64,000 bases of DNA. Source: Paraburkholderia sp. PREW-6R (GTDB taxonomy: Bacteria > Pseudomonadota > Gammaproteobacteria > Burkholderiales > Burkholderiaceae). The translations under genes were made by a program, and so were the position numbers. Each line of letters opens with the position of its first letter. Position 1 is the stretch's first letter. The notes beneath the pieces are model-generated. The model saw only the letters and a list, made by a program, of their open reading frames with translations. It was not told the DNA's origin and searched no databases. The DNA lies in the NCBI RefSeq assembly GCF_039621805.1, contig NZ_CP155074.1:1612001-1676000 (forward strand). The letters run 5' to 3'. Of the stretch, positions 9,600 through 18,687 are shown piece by piece.

Positions 9600-10798
9600 T
9601 TAGCGATAACGCCAGCCGTTAGTCCGGTGTTGATCAGCGGCATCAGCAGGCTCAGCACACGGTTAAAGCGCACGAGGCCACTGCCGTCGACGTACACCAC
9701 GTCTTTAGGCCGCAGATCGAAATCTTTGGCCAGCAGCATGGCTACCGGCGATCGACCGTCGAGATGAAAGACCTGCGGACTTCCGCTTAAAGAGCCTCGT
9801 ATCACGAACATTTGCGCGGCGTCGGCAGTCGACGCGTTCACACTTCCCGCCTGCGCCAATGCATCCGCGAGCGTGATGCGGCCCGTTCGGCGGGGAATGG
9901 CAGAAATCGGCTTGTTGACCTCACCCATCACATACACGTCGTTTTCGTCGCGCGAAACGACGCGCAGCATGTCGTCGGCTTTAAGGTAAAGCCGTGACGG
10001 ACTCACACCGTGAGCGACAAGCTGTGTCAGATTCAAGCGGTGCGACTGACCACCGCGCACCAGAACGAGGTCGCTCTGATCGGCTGTTTCGCTGAAGCCT
10101 CCTGCCCGGGCGATGGCTTCGTACAGCGACATCGGCACGTCATTGACCGCAAATGCGCCGGCATTGTGGACCTCACCGTCGACATACACCTGATGCGCAC
10201 GAAAAGACGCCATGCGCACCGTCACTTGCGGCTTGACAAAATATTTCGCCAGCGCGGCGCTGAGCCGACGTTGTATTTCGTCGGTACGCAGCCCCTCCAC
10301 GTGCAATGTGCCCGCGTACGGAAAGGTCAGGTTGCCATTTTGATCGACGACAAACCCGGCCAGCGGATCGCTCGACCGGCTTGACGACTGGGACTGCGTG
10401 GGACCGATCGCCGCTGCAATTTCAGGGTGATCCCAAACCACGATCTGCAGTACATCACCCACTCCTACCGCGTACGTCTGCGGCGCGCCGGACAGCAACT
10501 GCGCGATTTCGACCTGTTGCTGCGCATCGATCCTCGCGAGGCGGGAGATCAAATTGGCATCGACTTCCGTAATCTCGATATCGGGGGTTCCCGGTGTTGC
10601 GTCGACCTTTTCCGCTTCTGCCGCTACGCCCGCCTGATCGGCTGCGCCGGTCGGGTTCGCATTGCCTCGCGATTTCTGCATACGCGACGTTTCCATCCGC
10701 ATGCCGGGCGCCACTGCACAAGCGCTCGTCAATAGCGTCACCGCCGCGAGTATTGCGCCGAGCCGAAACGCCGGCCCGCTCCTGTTCACCGCTAACAT
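9596..10798 (-). CDS. wza: Wza/BceE-like polysaccharide export lipoprotein
   Basis: An outer-membrane export channel subunit of about 400 residues. The start at 10798 is preferred because AGGTG lies 6 nt upstream; a GTG at 10807 is an alternative. The signal peptide ends in the lipobox LLTSAC with the lipidated Cys at residue 27. A polar linker follows, then the Poly_export domain starting near YAVGVGDVLQIVVWDHPE and later SLBB-type domains (VYVDGEV, VYVMGEV). The C-terminus is hydrophobic, fitting the membrane-spanning helical barrel of Wza. It follows the initiating transferase by about 150 bp and overlaps wzb. It is the only Wza in the window, although two Wzc proteins are present. Confidence 0.93.
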   Translation of the reverse strand: MLAVNRSGPAFRLGAILAAVTLLTSACAVAPGMRMETSRMQKSRGNANPTGAADQAGVAAEAEKVDATPGTPDIEITEVDANLISRLARIDAQQQVEIAQLLSGAPQTYAVGVGDVLQIVVWDHPEIAAAIGPTQSQSSSRSSDPLAGFVVDQNGNLTFPYAGTLHVEGLRTDEIQRRLSAALAKYFVKPQVTVRMASFRAHQVYVDGEVHNAGAFAVNDVPMSLYEAIARAGGFSETADQSDLVLVRGGQSHRLNLTQLVAHGVSPSRLYLKADDMLRVVSRDENDVYVMGEVNKPISAIPRRTGRITLADALAQAGSVNASTADAAQMFVIRGSLSGSPQVFHLDGRSPVAMLLAKDFDLRPKDVVYVDGSGLVRFNRVLSLLMPLINTGLTAGVIAK

Positions 10799-10946
10799 CG
10801 TGTTCACCTATTCAAGCGAGCCCGCCAAAGCGTTGCTCTTGCTGCCTGATCCGAAGCAGATCTTTTTACTGTTTAGCCGGCGCGCGACTGTCTGTTGCGT
10901 GCCCTCTGTTGCGTGATCCGCGCGCCACGTAAGTTGAAAGGACGCG

Positions 10947-12377
10947 TCAATATGCATTTCGATGTAACAATCCATTCGCCACCGTGGAAAGAACAATGCG
11001 CATATCGAACGAGAAGGACCAATTCCTTAAGTAATACAGATCGTATTCGACGCGCTTCTGCATCTTCTCTATACGATCTGTCTCCCCCCGCAACCCATTC
11101 ACCTGCGCCCAGCCCGTAATTCCCGGCTTGATCCGATATCGATGGATATACCCGTCGACGATCGTGCGGTACTGATCGTCGTGTTCCGTGGCGTGCGGCC
11201 TGGGTCCCACCACCGACATCTCCCCTCGCAGCACGTTCAGAAACTGCGGCAATTCATCGAGGCTCGTGCGACGAAGGAAAGCACCGACACGAGTGATCCG
11301 CGGATCGCCGCGTGTGGCCTGTTGAACGACGCCCGGCGTTTCGACGTGCGCACGCATCGTGCGAAATTTGTAGATGCGAAAGACGCGGCCGTCCGCGCCC
11401 TTGCGCCGTTGCGTGAACAGGACCGGCCCTTTCGACGACAGCTTCACCGCCGCAGCGATGGCCGCCAGCAACGGCGACAGCGCCAGCAGAACCACCGCCG
11501 CGAACACCCGGTCGAATATCGCTTTCTGCACGAGTGCATACGGCGTCATGGGCGAAGCCATCAGGTTGATCGCCGGCGCCCCCATCAGATCGACGACATT
11601 GCGGTCGAACATCGCAAGGCTGCGCATGTCGGGAATGAAACGTACATTCACGAGGTCGCCGTTGAATTCGTCGAGCAGGCGCGCTACCGTGCGCTCCTCG
11701 GACATGGGCAGCGCAAGCCATATTTCTTCGATCTGTTCGCGCCGCACCCAGTCGGCGAATTCATTCAATACACCGAACGACTTCAGGCCGCTCACGCTGG
11801 CTGCCCGCGGCGAGCCGTCTTCACGCACGAGCGGATCGAACGTAGCAACCGCACGGAATCCCGCACCCGGTGAACCGGCAATGTTGGCGAGCACCTGATC
11901 CCGATGCGCACCCGAGCCCACGACCGCCACCATGCGCAAATTCTTTCCCGCAAGCCGCATCCTGCCGAGCGCGGCATGTACCAGCAGGCGCGACGCGACG
12001 AGTGCTACCGCGGTGAACAATGTCCAACTGACACACCAGAGGCGCGACACCGATGCGGCTCGATGCAGCAGGAACGTCATTGCAAGTCCACACGCCTGAA
12101 CGACCACCCAGCCGAGCACCACGCGCACGCTCAGCCGCCATTTCGATCGGCCGCGCCACGATTCGTACACGCCCAGCCATGGCAACAACAGAATGGCAAA
12201 CGCCATGTCGAACGCGACGAGCGCGACTTCGAGAACCGATTGCGCGGGATCGTGCTGGCAAACAATCGACGCCAGCGCCGCGCCCAGTGCGATCAGAATC
12301 GCGTCGAACAGACGTGCCAGCGCGCTCTCCATGTCCGCCAGATTGCGGCCGGCAGTTTGCCTCATTACCGTGTGCAT
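10947..12377 (-). CDS. Initiating polyprenyl-phosphate sugar phosphotransferase (BceB/WcaJ-like), EPS-1
   Basis: A 476-residue polyprenyl glycosylphosphotransferase, first gene of EPS-1. The N-terminal half has four to five membrane helices and a soluble CoA-binding-like domain (VAVVGSGAH near 151). The C-terminal catalytic domain (about 285-476) has YKFRTM, the catalytic Asp-Glu pair in TSLDELPQF (Asp374, Glu375), VGPRP (390-394) and [12 protein letters not shown]. The family moves a hexose-1-phosphate, usually glucose, from a UDP-sugar to undecaprenyl phosphate. AGGTG lies 6 nt before the chosen ATG; an in-frame ATG at 12365 is possible. A paralogue at 39570-40946 starts EPS-2. Confidence 0.92.
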   Translation of the reverse strand: MHTVMRQTAGRNLADMESALARLFDAILIALGAALASIVCQHDPAQSVLEVALVAFDMAFAILLLPWLGVYESWRGRSKWRLSVRVVLGWVVVQACGLAMTFLLHRAASVSRLWCVSWTLFTAVALVASRLLVHAALGRMRLAGKNLRMVAVVGSGAHRDQVLANIAGSPGAGFRAVATFDPLVREDGSPRAASVSGLKSFGVLNEFADWVRREQIEEIWLALPMSEERTVARLLDEFNGDLVNVRFIPDMRSLAMFDRNVVDLMGAPAINLMASPMTPYALVQKAIFDRVFAAVVLLALSPLLAAIAAAVKLSSKGPVLFTQRRKGADGRVFRIYKFRTMRAHVETPGVVQQATRGDPRITRVGAFLRRTSLDELPQFLNVLRGEMSVVGPRPHATEHDDQYRTIVDGYIHRYRIKPGITGWAQVNGLRGETDRIEKMQKRVEYDLYYLRNWSFSFDMRIVLSTVANGLLHRNAY

Positions 12378-12917
12378 ACCTCGTCACCTGCCACTTCGCG
12401 CCACGTCGCCGACGTTGCAACAGACTTCCATTGCAGCAACCCATGCGTGGCATTGCCGCCGACTATCCGTCTTCGCAATGCCGCTGCGCGTCACCTTTTA
12501 AAGAGATCCAATTGTGACCTTGGCGGCATCGCTCAGACATAAGACGTTTCCCAATGCACTCCTGTATTTGCGGGGTAAATTTGGGCAGGTCTCCAATGCT
12601 GTCCAAATGATCGCGGGCTATTCTTGACAGAACCCGTCTCGTAGATAAGGCGTCGTGTGCTTTCGCTGTCTTAATCCGGTTAAGACATAAATCCAGGATT
12701 GGATTGAACGTCATGCCACGATTAGCGGGCGGGGGCTCAGTTCACCCCTGCGCAAGCGATGAAGTTTCGCGGGCAGTGTTCACCTGGCACTCCGCCTGCC
12801 AGAGCAAAGAGATGCGGAGTGCGTTCGCGAGCAAGCGTTGCACGTTGCCCGGCGCGCGGCGCGCGGCGCCCGGCGCGACGTGCGGGATATCCCGTCCGTA
12901 CGCGCCGCGCATTTCGC
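12378..12917. promoter_or_regulatory. Non-coding gap: probable EPS-1 promoter region and adhesin 3' region
   Basis: About 540 bp lie between the EPS-1 first gene and the end of the adhesin gene, both on the minus strand. The EPS-1 promoter should be here. I searched the minus strand for a -24/-12 sigma-54 pattern and found only a badly spaced partial match, so no promoter is assigned. The adhesin-proximal end (about 12840-12915) is very GC-rich, with repeated GGCGC runs and a CGGGATATCCCG palindrome. No convincing gene was found. Confidence 0.4.
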
Positions 12918-15900
12918 TTACCACTGATACGCCGCGCCGGCGCCCACCGTCGTCGTGGCCGAGCTGATGCCCGCGCCCAGTTTCACCTTGAGGTTCTGCG
13001 TTACACGGGCCGACACGCCCACCGCGACTGCCTGATAGCCTTTGTACCCGGCGGTGCCGACGCCGATCGCGAGATTCTTGTTCGCATCGACTTCCGGCAC
13101 CATGGTCAGCGCGATAGCCGACGCAGTCCCCGTGTAGGCGCTACGCGCAATGTCACTCATGCCGCCCTGGAATTGCTGCATGTTGACCGCGTCGGTGGCG
13201 GCCTGTCCCGGCGCGACATTAGTGATGCGCCGCTCGCTGCCGGCCGAGCCCACCGATACTGTGTTCGTCACATCGGCGACGGAGTTCTCGCCGATCGCTA
13301 CCGAATTCGGCGCAGACGCGATCGCGCCACCGCCGATCGCCACCGAGCCATTGCCGACCGCCCTCGCAGCATTGCCGCCGCTGTTGACGGCGACATACGG
13401 ATTGCCGCTGTTCTGAACGTTCTGCACGGTTTGCCCGAGGTTGCTGATCTGCTGGTTCGTGTTCCAGAGCTGCGCGCCGGTCACGGCGTCGGTGCTGGTG
13501 GCCGAAATTTCGCCATCCTGAAGATTGGTCAACTGCACCTTCGGCGCATTAGCCGCCGTGCCGCCGAGCGTGACGCGGTCGTGCGCGGAGCTGTCGTACT
13601 GGACTGCATTCGCCACTGCCCCGCTGATATTGCCAACGGTGTTCTGCAGGCCGGCGATGTCGCTGCTGTTCTGCGACACGCGCCCATCCAGATTGGTGAT
13701 CGCACTGCCGACGTTGTTCACGACCGTGCCGCCCACGCTATACGAAGGCGCCGACACGGTTCCATCCGCATTGACCGTCGCGCCGCCGCCGAGCGCCAAC
13801 GCGGTGCTCGCCGACTGAGCGTACAGTTGCGCACCATTGATTGCATCGCCGCTCTTCGCGTTCACCGCGCCGGCGGCGACGCCGGTCACGACACGATTGC
13901 CGGCCGTCCCGGCCATGTTGATGAGGTTGCCGTCCGTCGTCGCGCCGACGCTGATTGTGCGCGAAGCCGGGTCCTGCGTGACGATGCCGACCCCGCCCGT
14001 CTCCATGCTCTGCTTCAACGTATTCAAGCCATCGTCGAGCGAGCCGAGCGCGTCGCCGACCGTGCCTTGCGTGCCGCCCTGCACGTGATACGTGGGCCCG
14101 GTGAGCGAACCGTCCGCGTTGAGCAGCGCGCCGCCGCCCAGGGCGGCCACCATCGGCTTGATCTGCGCGACGTTGACGGCGGACGCGTCCGTGGTGCCGG
14201 CGGTAATGCCGGTGAGCTCACGTGCGCCGCTTGTACCGCTGAAATCGACGCGGGTGCCGTCCATGTCCTTGCCGACCGTGAGAGTGCGCGAGGTCGGGTC
14301 CTGCTGGACGACGCCGATTTCGCCCAGATTGATCTGGTTCGTCAGATTGGTCACATTGCCTTCGACCGTGGTGGTGCGCGCGTCGAGGTTCGTGATGTCC
14401 GTACTGTTCGTGGTGACGCGCTGATCCAGATCCGTGATATTCGTGGTGTTGTCGATCAGCTGCTGGTTGACCTTGCTGATGTTCGTTGTATTGTCCGTCA
14501 CCCGCTGATCGAGGTTCGTGATCGTGGTCGTGTTGTCCGTGACGCGCTGGTCGAGGGTGCTGATGTCCGTCGTATTGTTCGTCACCCGCTCGTCGAGGCT
14601 GTTGATATTCGTCGTGTTATCGGTCACGCGCTGGTCAAGCTTGCTGATGTTGTTCGTATTGGTCGTGACGCGCTGGTCCAGGTTGGTGATGCTGTTGGTG
14701 TTCTGCGTGACCGCCTGGTTGGTCGTGAAAAGTTGCGCGCCATTGACCGCATCCGTACTGGCGGCCGACAGCGTGCCCGCTCGCAGATTGGACACGCGCA
14801 CGGGTGTCGCGGTGTTGCCGAGCGTGACCGAGTCGTGCGCGCTCGAATCGTATTGAACCGAATCGGCGCTCGCCTGGGTGCCGGCATTGGCAGCGACGGC
14901 AAGTGCGGCGCCCACGTCGTTAAAGGTCATGCCGCCGATTTTGTAGGTCGGCTTGATGACCGTCCCGTCGCCAGCCACACCGGCCCCCCCGCCCAGCGCG
15001 CTCACTGCGCTGCTCAACTGCGAAATGTTTGCCGCATCCGTGCCGCGCACGCCTGCCGCGACGTTCGTGACCTGCCGCTGCAGCGAGCTACTGCCGACCG
15101 AAACCGTGTTTGCCACATCCGCGATGGAGCCCGCGCCTAGCGCGACTGCATTGGCGGCTGAAGCAGTGGAGCCAGCGCCGAACGCAACGGACCTGGCGGC
15201 GGCCGTCGGGATATACGCGTCGCTGCCGGCGGCGATGGAATCCACCGCGTTGGTCTGCACTCTCGTGCCGATAGCCAGCGCGTTGACGTTCTGGGCCGCC
15301 GCCAGATAGCCGACGGCCACCGCGTTGTCGGCAAAGCTGTTGGTCGACGCGCCCGCGCCCACTGCGGTGGTGTTCAGTGCCAGCGCGGCGGCCGCCGCTC
15401 CCACGGCCGTGCTATTGGCGCGCGCCGCGCCGGCCGCCGCACCGACCGCAAGCGCCCGGTCTGCGATGGAAGTCGCACCGACGCCCACCGCCAGGGCGTC
15501 CTGGCCGTACATGGCGGTGGTGGTCAAGCCCGGCGTAATGATCGGACTCACCGCAATGTACTGCGTGGCCGATGTGTCGTCCGTCACCGTGGCGGCTTTC
15601 AGCACGGGTGCGGCGGGTTGACTCGCGGTTGCGCTCAGCGCGGGCGCCTTGATCTGGCTCGCGGCGGAGTCGGACGGCTGGGACGAGCCGGTCAGCGCGT
15701 CCGCGTCCCATGTTGCCGGAACATTGATGAGCGGATTGAGCGCCGCGTCCGACGCATTGGCAGTCGACGCGAACGCCACGACGCCCACGAGGCTAGCGCC
15801 GACGGCGACCAGCGCGTCATACACGGAAGCGCCGGACCCGCCGGACGCGCCCCGGCTCCTTGTCAGCTCGGACACGGCGACATACGCGCGCGTGGCTCTA

Positions 15901-15929
15901 TTCCATACGGTTTTATAAGTCTTGTTCAA
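12918..15929 (-). CDS. Trimeric autotransporter adhesin (YadA-like) with TTG start
   Basis: A protein of about 1003 residues. Starting at the TTG at 15929 it begins MNKTYKTVWN, the exact form of the extended signal peptide (ESPR) of large type V proteins; upstream GTG (15932) and TTG (15941) codons would add residues not seen in that family. GGGGGA lies about 5 nt before this TTG. A head rich in AVG and ALG units (about residues 125-285) forms Hep_Hag beta-roll repeats. FNDVG and GAQLF/GAQLW neck motifs alternate with coiled-coil stalk, including seven exact-length 14-residue repeats at 415-512 plus a degenerate eighth. The last 70 or so residues (LAIGVGTAGYKGYQ onward, ending AYQW) form the YadA beta-barrel anchor. 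Such proteins mediate adhesion and autoaggregation. Confidence 0.93.
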   Translation of the reverse strand: MNKTYKTVWNRATRAYVAVSELTRSRGASGGSGASVYDALVAVGASLVGVVAFASTANASDAALNPLINVPATWDADALTGSSQPSDSAASQIKAPALSATASQPAAPVLKAATVTDDTSATQYIAVSPIITPGLTTTAMYGQDALAVGVGATSIADRALAVGAAAGAARANSTAVGAAAAALALNTTAVGAGASTNSFADNAVAVGYLAAAQNVNALAIGTRVQTNAVDSIAAGSDAYIPTAAARSVAFGAGSTASAANAVALGAGSIADVANTVSVGSSSLQRQVTNVAAGVRGTDAANISQLSSAVSALGGGAGVAGDGTVIKPTYKIGGMTFNDVGAALAVAANAGTQASADSVQYDSSAHDSVTLGNTATPVRVSNLRAGTLSAASTDAVNGAQLFTTNQAVTQNTNSITNLDQRVTTNTNNISKLDQRVTDNTTNINSLDERVTNNTTDISTLDQRVTDNTTTITNLDQRVTDNTTNISKVNQQLIDNTTNITDLDQRVTTNSTDITNLDARTTTVEGNVTNLTNQINLGEIGVVQQDPTSRTLTVGKDMDGTRVDFSGTSGARELTGITAGTTDASAVNVAQIKPMVAALGGGALLNADGSLTGPTYHVQGGTQGTVGDALGSLDDGLNTLKQSMETGGVGIVTQDPASRTISVGATTDGNLINMAGTAGNRVVTGVAAGAVNAKSGDAINGAQLYAQSASTALALGGGATVNADGTVSAPSYSVGGTVVNNVGSAITNLDGRVSQNSSDIAGLQNTVGNISGAVANAVQYDSSAHDRVTLGGTAANAPKVQLTNLQDGEISATSTDAVTGAQLWNTNQQISNLGQTVQNVQNSGNPYVAVNSGGNAARAVGNGSVAIGGGAIASAPNSVAIGENSVADVTNTVSVGSAGSERRITNVAPGQAATDAVNMQQFQGGMSDIARSAYTGTASAIALTMVPEVDANKNLAIGVGTAGYKGYQAVAVGVSARVTQNLKVKLGAGISSATTTVGAGAAYQW
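14352..14687 (-). repeat. 42-bp tandem repeats encoding a 14-residue stalk unit
   Basis: Read on the minus strand from 14687, seven consecutive units of exactly 42 bp (to 14394) encode variants of TNLDQRVTDNTTNI. A degenerate eighth unit (TNLDARTTTVEGNV) runs to 14352. Fourteen residues is two heptads, so each unit adds a fixed length of coiled coil to the adhesin stalk. The units differ at several codons, so they are diverged rather than freshly duplicated. Confidence 0.9.
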
Positions 15930-16281
15930 CACATCCCCCAATCTTCTCTATCCAACTTCCTCACCAAGTTTTTCCTACGTCATCCTAAGTATTCGATTCG
16001 AAACCGGAGAAACTTAAGAAGCAGTTCACGCTTTCACTTGGCCCATAAAAGCGAAGCGGACAGTGTGGAGGGATGTGACTAAAACGCGAATACGACTACT
16101 CTTAAAAGCTAAATTTTAGCGTCGATTAGCTAAACGGCAGATTGGCTTTAGGACGAAATGCAACAGATGTCTTAGGCTCGACAAAAGCTTTTCAAGGCAA
16201 AGCAGGCTGCGTGCTTACGCGTTCGCACTCCACACTTTCGACCTTTGAGAAAACGACCGAAAGGGCTCAAGCGGAACCGGC
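15930..16281. promoter_or_regulatory. AT-rich leader and promoter region of the adhesin gene
   Basis: About 350 bp separate the histidine kinase stop from the adhesin start. The stretch from about 15990 to 16145 is clearly richer in A and T than the surrounding genes. It contains a 13-bp palindrome (GCTAAATTTTAGC, 16108-16120) and, a few bases on, TTAGCTAA. A regulator-bound promoter for the adhesin is the likely content; no -35/-10 pair is assigned. Confidence 0.45.
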
Positions 16282-17502
16282 TCAGCGCTCGCCCACCTGC
16301 AAGCACACCGGAAACGTAATTTCAAAAATCGTCCCCTCGCCTTCCTGCGAGTCGAAACGAATGTCCCCGTCCAGGACGCGGCACAGTTCCTTGACGATCG
16401 CCAGACCCAGGCCCGCGCCGGGGATGTCGTCATCGGCGGCGCGCTCGAATTCCTTGAACACGCGCTCACGGTCGGATGCGCCGATACCCACGCCGGTGTC
16501 GGACACGCGCAGGCGCCAGTGGCTGCTGTCCGCAGCCGCCATCGTCAGGACGATCTCGCCGGCGCGCGTGTATTTCGACGCGTTGGTCAGCAGATTCAGC
16601 GCAACCTGCTTGAGCTTGAGCCGACTGGAAATGATCGAATCGAGCGCGTCGTCAAAGGACGCTTCGAGACGCAACCCTTTTGCCTCGATCACCGGTTGGC
16701 ACGAAATGACCAGTTCGTCGAAAAGTTCGCGCAGCGAGAAGCGCTCCAGCGTCAGCGGACTGGTGTCGCCGAGCACGATCGAGTACTCGACCAGTTCGTC
16801 CACCAGTGTCTTCATGTCGCTCGCCTGACGGTTCGCCAGCGCGAGCGCGGTGTCGATCTTCTCGGGTGCGCGGCTCATCAGCTGAAGCGCCATCGAAAAA
16901 ACATTGAGGAAGTTGCGCAGATCGTGTACCACGCGTCGCGTGATCCGCATGCGCGATTCGTAGAGCTCGCTGACAAGTTGTTGATTGTGTGTAAGTTCCT
17001 TATTCACGCTTTCGAGCCGCGCGGTGGAATCCTCGATCGTGCGATCCCTTTCGCTGACGACTTCGCGAATCGAGGTCAACGTGACAAAACTCACACATTC
17101 GTCGATGAAGTGGCGCGCCCGCTCCTCGTGGCGCCGAGTAAACGATGGCTTCATTTCGCTGAATTCGACGATCGCGCCGGTCAGCATCTGGCGAAACAGG
17201 TCGAGTTCACGAACCAGTTCGTCGATCCGGTAGCCCTGCTGCCAGCGCAGCTTGCCGTGCTGACGCGCATCGCGCTCGATGGCGGTTTCGCACTGGTCGA
17301 GATCCTGCTGCTCCAGCACGATACAGATCTCTTCGAGAATATTGGGAATGTGGTCGGCCAGTTGCTCGTAGGTCAGGCGGTCGGCCTCGCTCAGTTCGGT
17401 GTCGTGAAACACCGCCTTCATCCAGCGCTCCGTCAGATCGACCCGGTGCAGCCGCAAATGCGCAGCAAAAGTGGACAACGGGAGTGCGGGCGAGTCTGTC
17501 AT
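16282..17502 (-). CDS. Soluble sensor histidine kinase with RsbRD-like N-terminal domain
   Basis: A 406-residue protein without membrane segments. Residues about 12-150 resemble the N-terminal helical domain of RsbRD/RsbR-type proteins (LTERWMKAVF near the start), then a coiled linker (150-185). The kinase core follows: H-box VVHDLRNFL with His193, N-box LLTNASKY (Asn307), G1 DTGVGI (335-340) and G2 GAGLGLAIV (362-370). There is no receiver domain. The start at 17502 is chosen because the frame upstream codes for a low-complexity Arg-rich stretch. No response regulator is adjacent. The stressosome-type module lies about 3 kb away on the same strand, which makes crosstalk plausible but unproven. 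Confidence 0.85.
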   Translation of the reverse strand: MTDSPALPLSTFAAHLRLHRVDLTERWMKAVFHDTELSEADRLTYEQLADHIPNILEEICIVLEQQDLDQCETAIERDARQHGKLRWQQGYRIDELVRELDLFRQMLTGAIVEFSEMKPSFTRRHEERARHFIDECVSFVTLTSIREVVSERDRTIEDSTARLESVNKELTHNQQLVSELYESRMRITRRVVHDLRNFLNVFSMALQLMSRAPEKIDTALALANRQASDMKTLVDELVEYSIVLGDTSPLTLERFSLRELFDELVISCQPVIEAKGLRLEASFDDALDSIISSRLKLKQVALNLLTNASKYTRAGEIVLTMAAADSSHWRLRVSDTGVGIGASDRERVFKEFERAADDDIPGAGLGLAIVKELCRVLDGDIRFDSQEGEGTIFEITFPVCLQVGER

Positions 17503-17768
17503 GTAGGGTGGCCTGTCGCCGCCTGATGGCAGCAGTGGGTGATCGCGGGCACCCCGCGCGTCCTGGCGCGAGGGTTCCGTGACTCTTCCACGCCATGCTC
17601 GACACGTCCGCGCGGACCGCCGACCGCGACCAGCAGGCAGGGCGAGCGCGTCACGCAGCGCTACGCGCCTCCAGTATGCGCGAATTACAAGACAAAAATT
17701 AACCAGGGTAACGACGTGTATGCACCCGGTGCACGCCCGGCGCCCCGCGCCGCCCTGGCGTACACCGC

Positions 17769-18194
17769 TCAGGTCTTCTCGAACAGCACGTCCTGCGCAC
17801 CTTCCCACAGCACCTTGACGCCGAGCTCGCGCAGCTTCTCCTTGCCCTCGACAATCGTCAGGAAGTGGTTGCCGGCAAGTTGCCCCAGCTTGCTCGCGAA
17901 ACAGCAGGCGCCGTACGCCAGAATGATTTCCGTCTCGCTGTAGCCGCCGGGATAGAACAGGATGTCGCCGACCGACGGATGACTCGTATGATTTTCGAAG
18001 CCGACGGCCGCGCCGTCATTTTCCAGCTTGAAGTCGCCGAGCGGCACCCAGCAGCCCTCGCCGCTCCAGCGCACGTGGATGATCTTCTGTCGGTACGGCA
18101 GCAGCTTCAGGAACGCCGCGACGGTTTGCGGTGCGTCCGGGTGGGTTTCGGCGATAAACGTGTGGCCACAGGAGGTGATTCGGAGTCGGGTCAT
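17769..18194 (-). CDS. DUF3830 family protein (cyclophilin-like fold)
   Basis: A 141-residue protein that I recognise as DUF3830, a small beta-rich family with a cyclophilin-like fold. Features include the N-terminal MTRLRITSCGHTF, the central GDILFYPGG loop and a SETEIILAYG strand near the C-terminal half. The start at 18194 gives the usual family length; an in-frame start at 18239 adds a poorly conserved leader. No signal peptide is present, so it is probably cytoplasmic. Its biochemical role is not known, and the neighbouring kinase and ABC genes give no clear clue. Confidence 0.75.
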   Translation of the reverse strand: MTRLRITSCGHTFIAETHPDAPQTVAAFLKLLPYRQKIIHVRWSGEGCWVPLGDFKLENDGAAVGFENHTSHPSVGDILFYPGGYSETEIILAYGACCFASKLGQLAGNHFLTIVEGKEKLRELGVKVLWEGAQDVLFEKT

Positions 18195-18687
18195 TGCGGA
18201 TATCCGTTGCAGGAAAGTGGAGTCGGGTCGGTCGGTCAAACGCCGGCTGGGCCGGGCCGGCGGCGCAACATTCTGTCGTCCGGTGCAATGCCTGGACAGA
18301 TACAGTTGACGGTCAGGCGGTCAGTCCAGTTGCCCTGTCGTGCCTGCGTGGCGTCTCCTGGCTGCTTCCAATGCGCCTGCGGGTAAAAAGCCGCCCACAT
18401 GGCGAGATTAAACCGGCGTGCCAGCCTGAAGCGTCTGCGCCACGAATATTCGTAGTTTGCAAGCTGCGCAATGAGAAGCACACTGCGAAAGTTGCGTGCG
18501 CGGCCGGCACTTTCGCGTTGCGCGGGCGGCGCCGCTTGCGGCCATTGTTGAACGTGTGCAACCGCGTGCAGTGTGTCAACGTTGCGCAGGCCCATGAGTC
18601 GTAGCGGGGTACCCGGTAAACCCATTAAACCAGGCGTTCGCCTCGCAGCTGCGCTCGAAACGCATGTCTGTCCGCCGCACGGTCCCG
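18195..18687. other. Non-coding gap with an inverted repeat
   Basis: About 490 bp between the ABC permease stop and the DUF3830 start. An inverted repeat GCGAAAGT ... ACTTTCGC lies at about 18485-18518 with a 16-nt GC-rich loop. It could be a transcript end for the ABC operon or a leader element for the DUF3830 gene, but it lacks a clear T tract. No gene is supported. Confidence 0.35.

Noticed and set aside
12430-12480. Possible sigma-54 promoter for EPS-1
   Set aside because: The minus strand has TGCCACG and TTGCT, but the GG element is missing and the spacing is wrong.
12463-12714. 83-codon minus-strand frame upstream of the EPS-1 initiating enzyme
   Set aside because: No ribosome site or recognisable feature; it lies where the promoter is expected.
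14352-14687. Regular repeats considered as a CRISPR array
   Set aside because: Units are contiguous 42-bp coding repeats without unique spacers and keep the adhesin reading frame.
12759-15140. A 793-codon plus-strand open frame opposite the adhesin gene
   Set aside because: It mirrors the repetitive GC-rich adhesin, its product is Arg/Asp/Ala-rich with no domain, and the minus-strand gene has ESPR, repeat and YadA anchor motifs.
16519-17526. Long plus-strand open frame opposite the RsbRD-type kinase
   Set aside because: Antisense shadow of a gene with H, N and G boxes; no ribosome site and no recognised domain.
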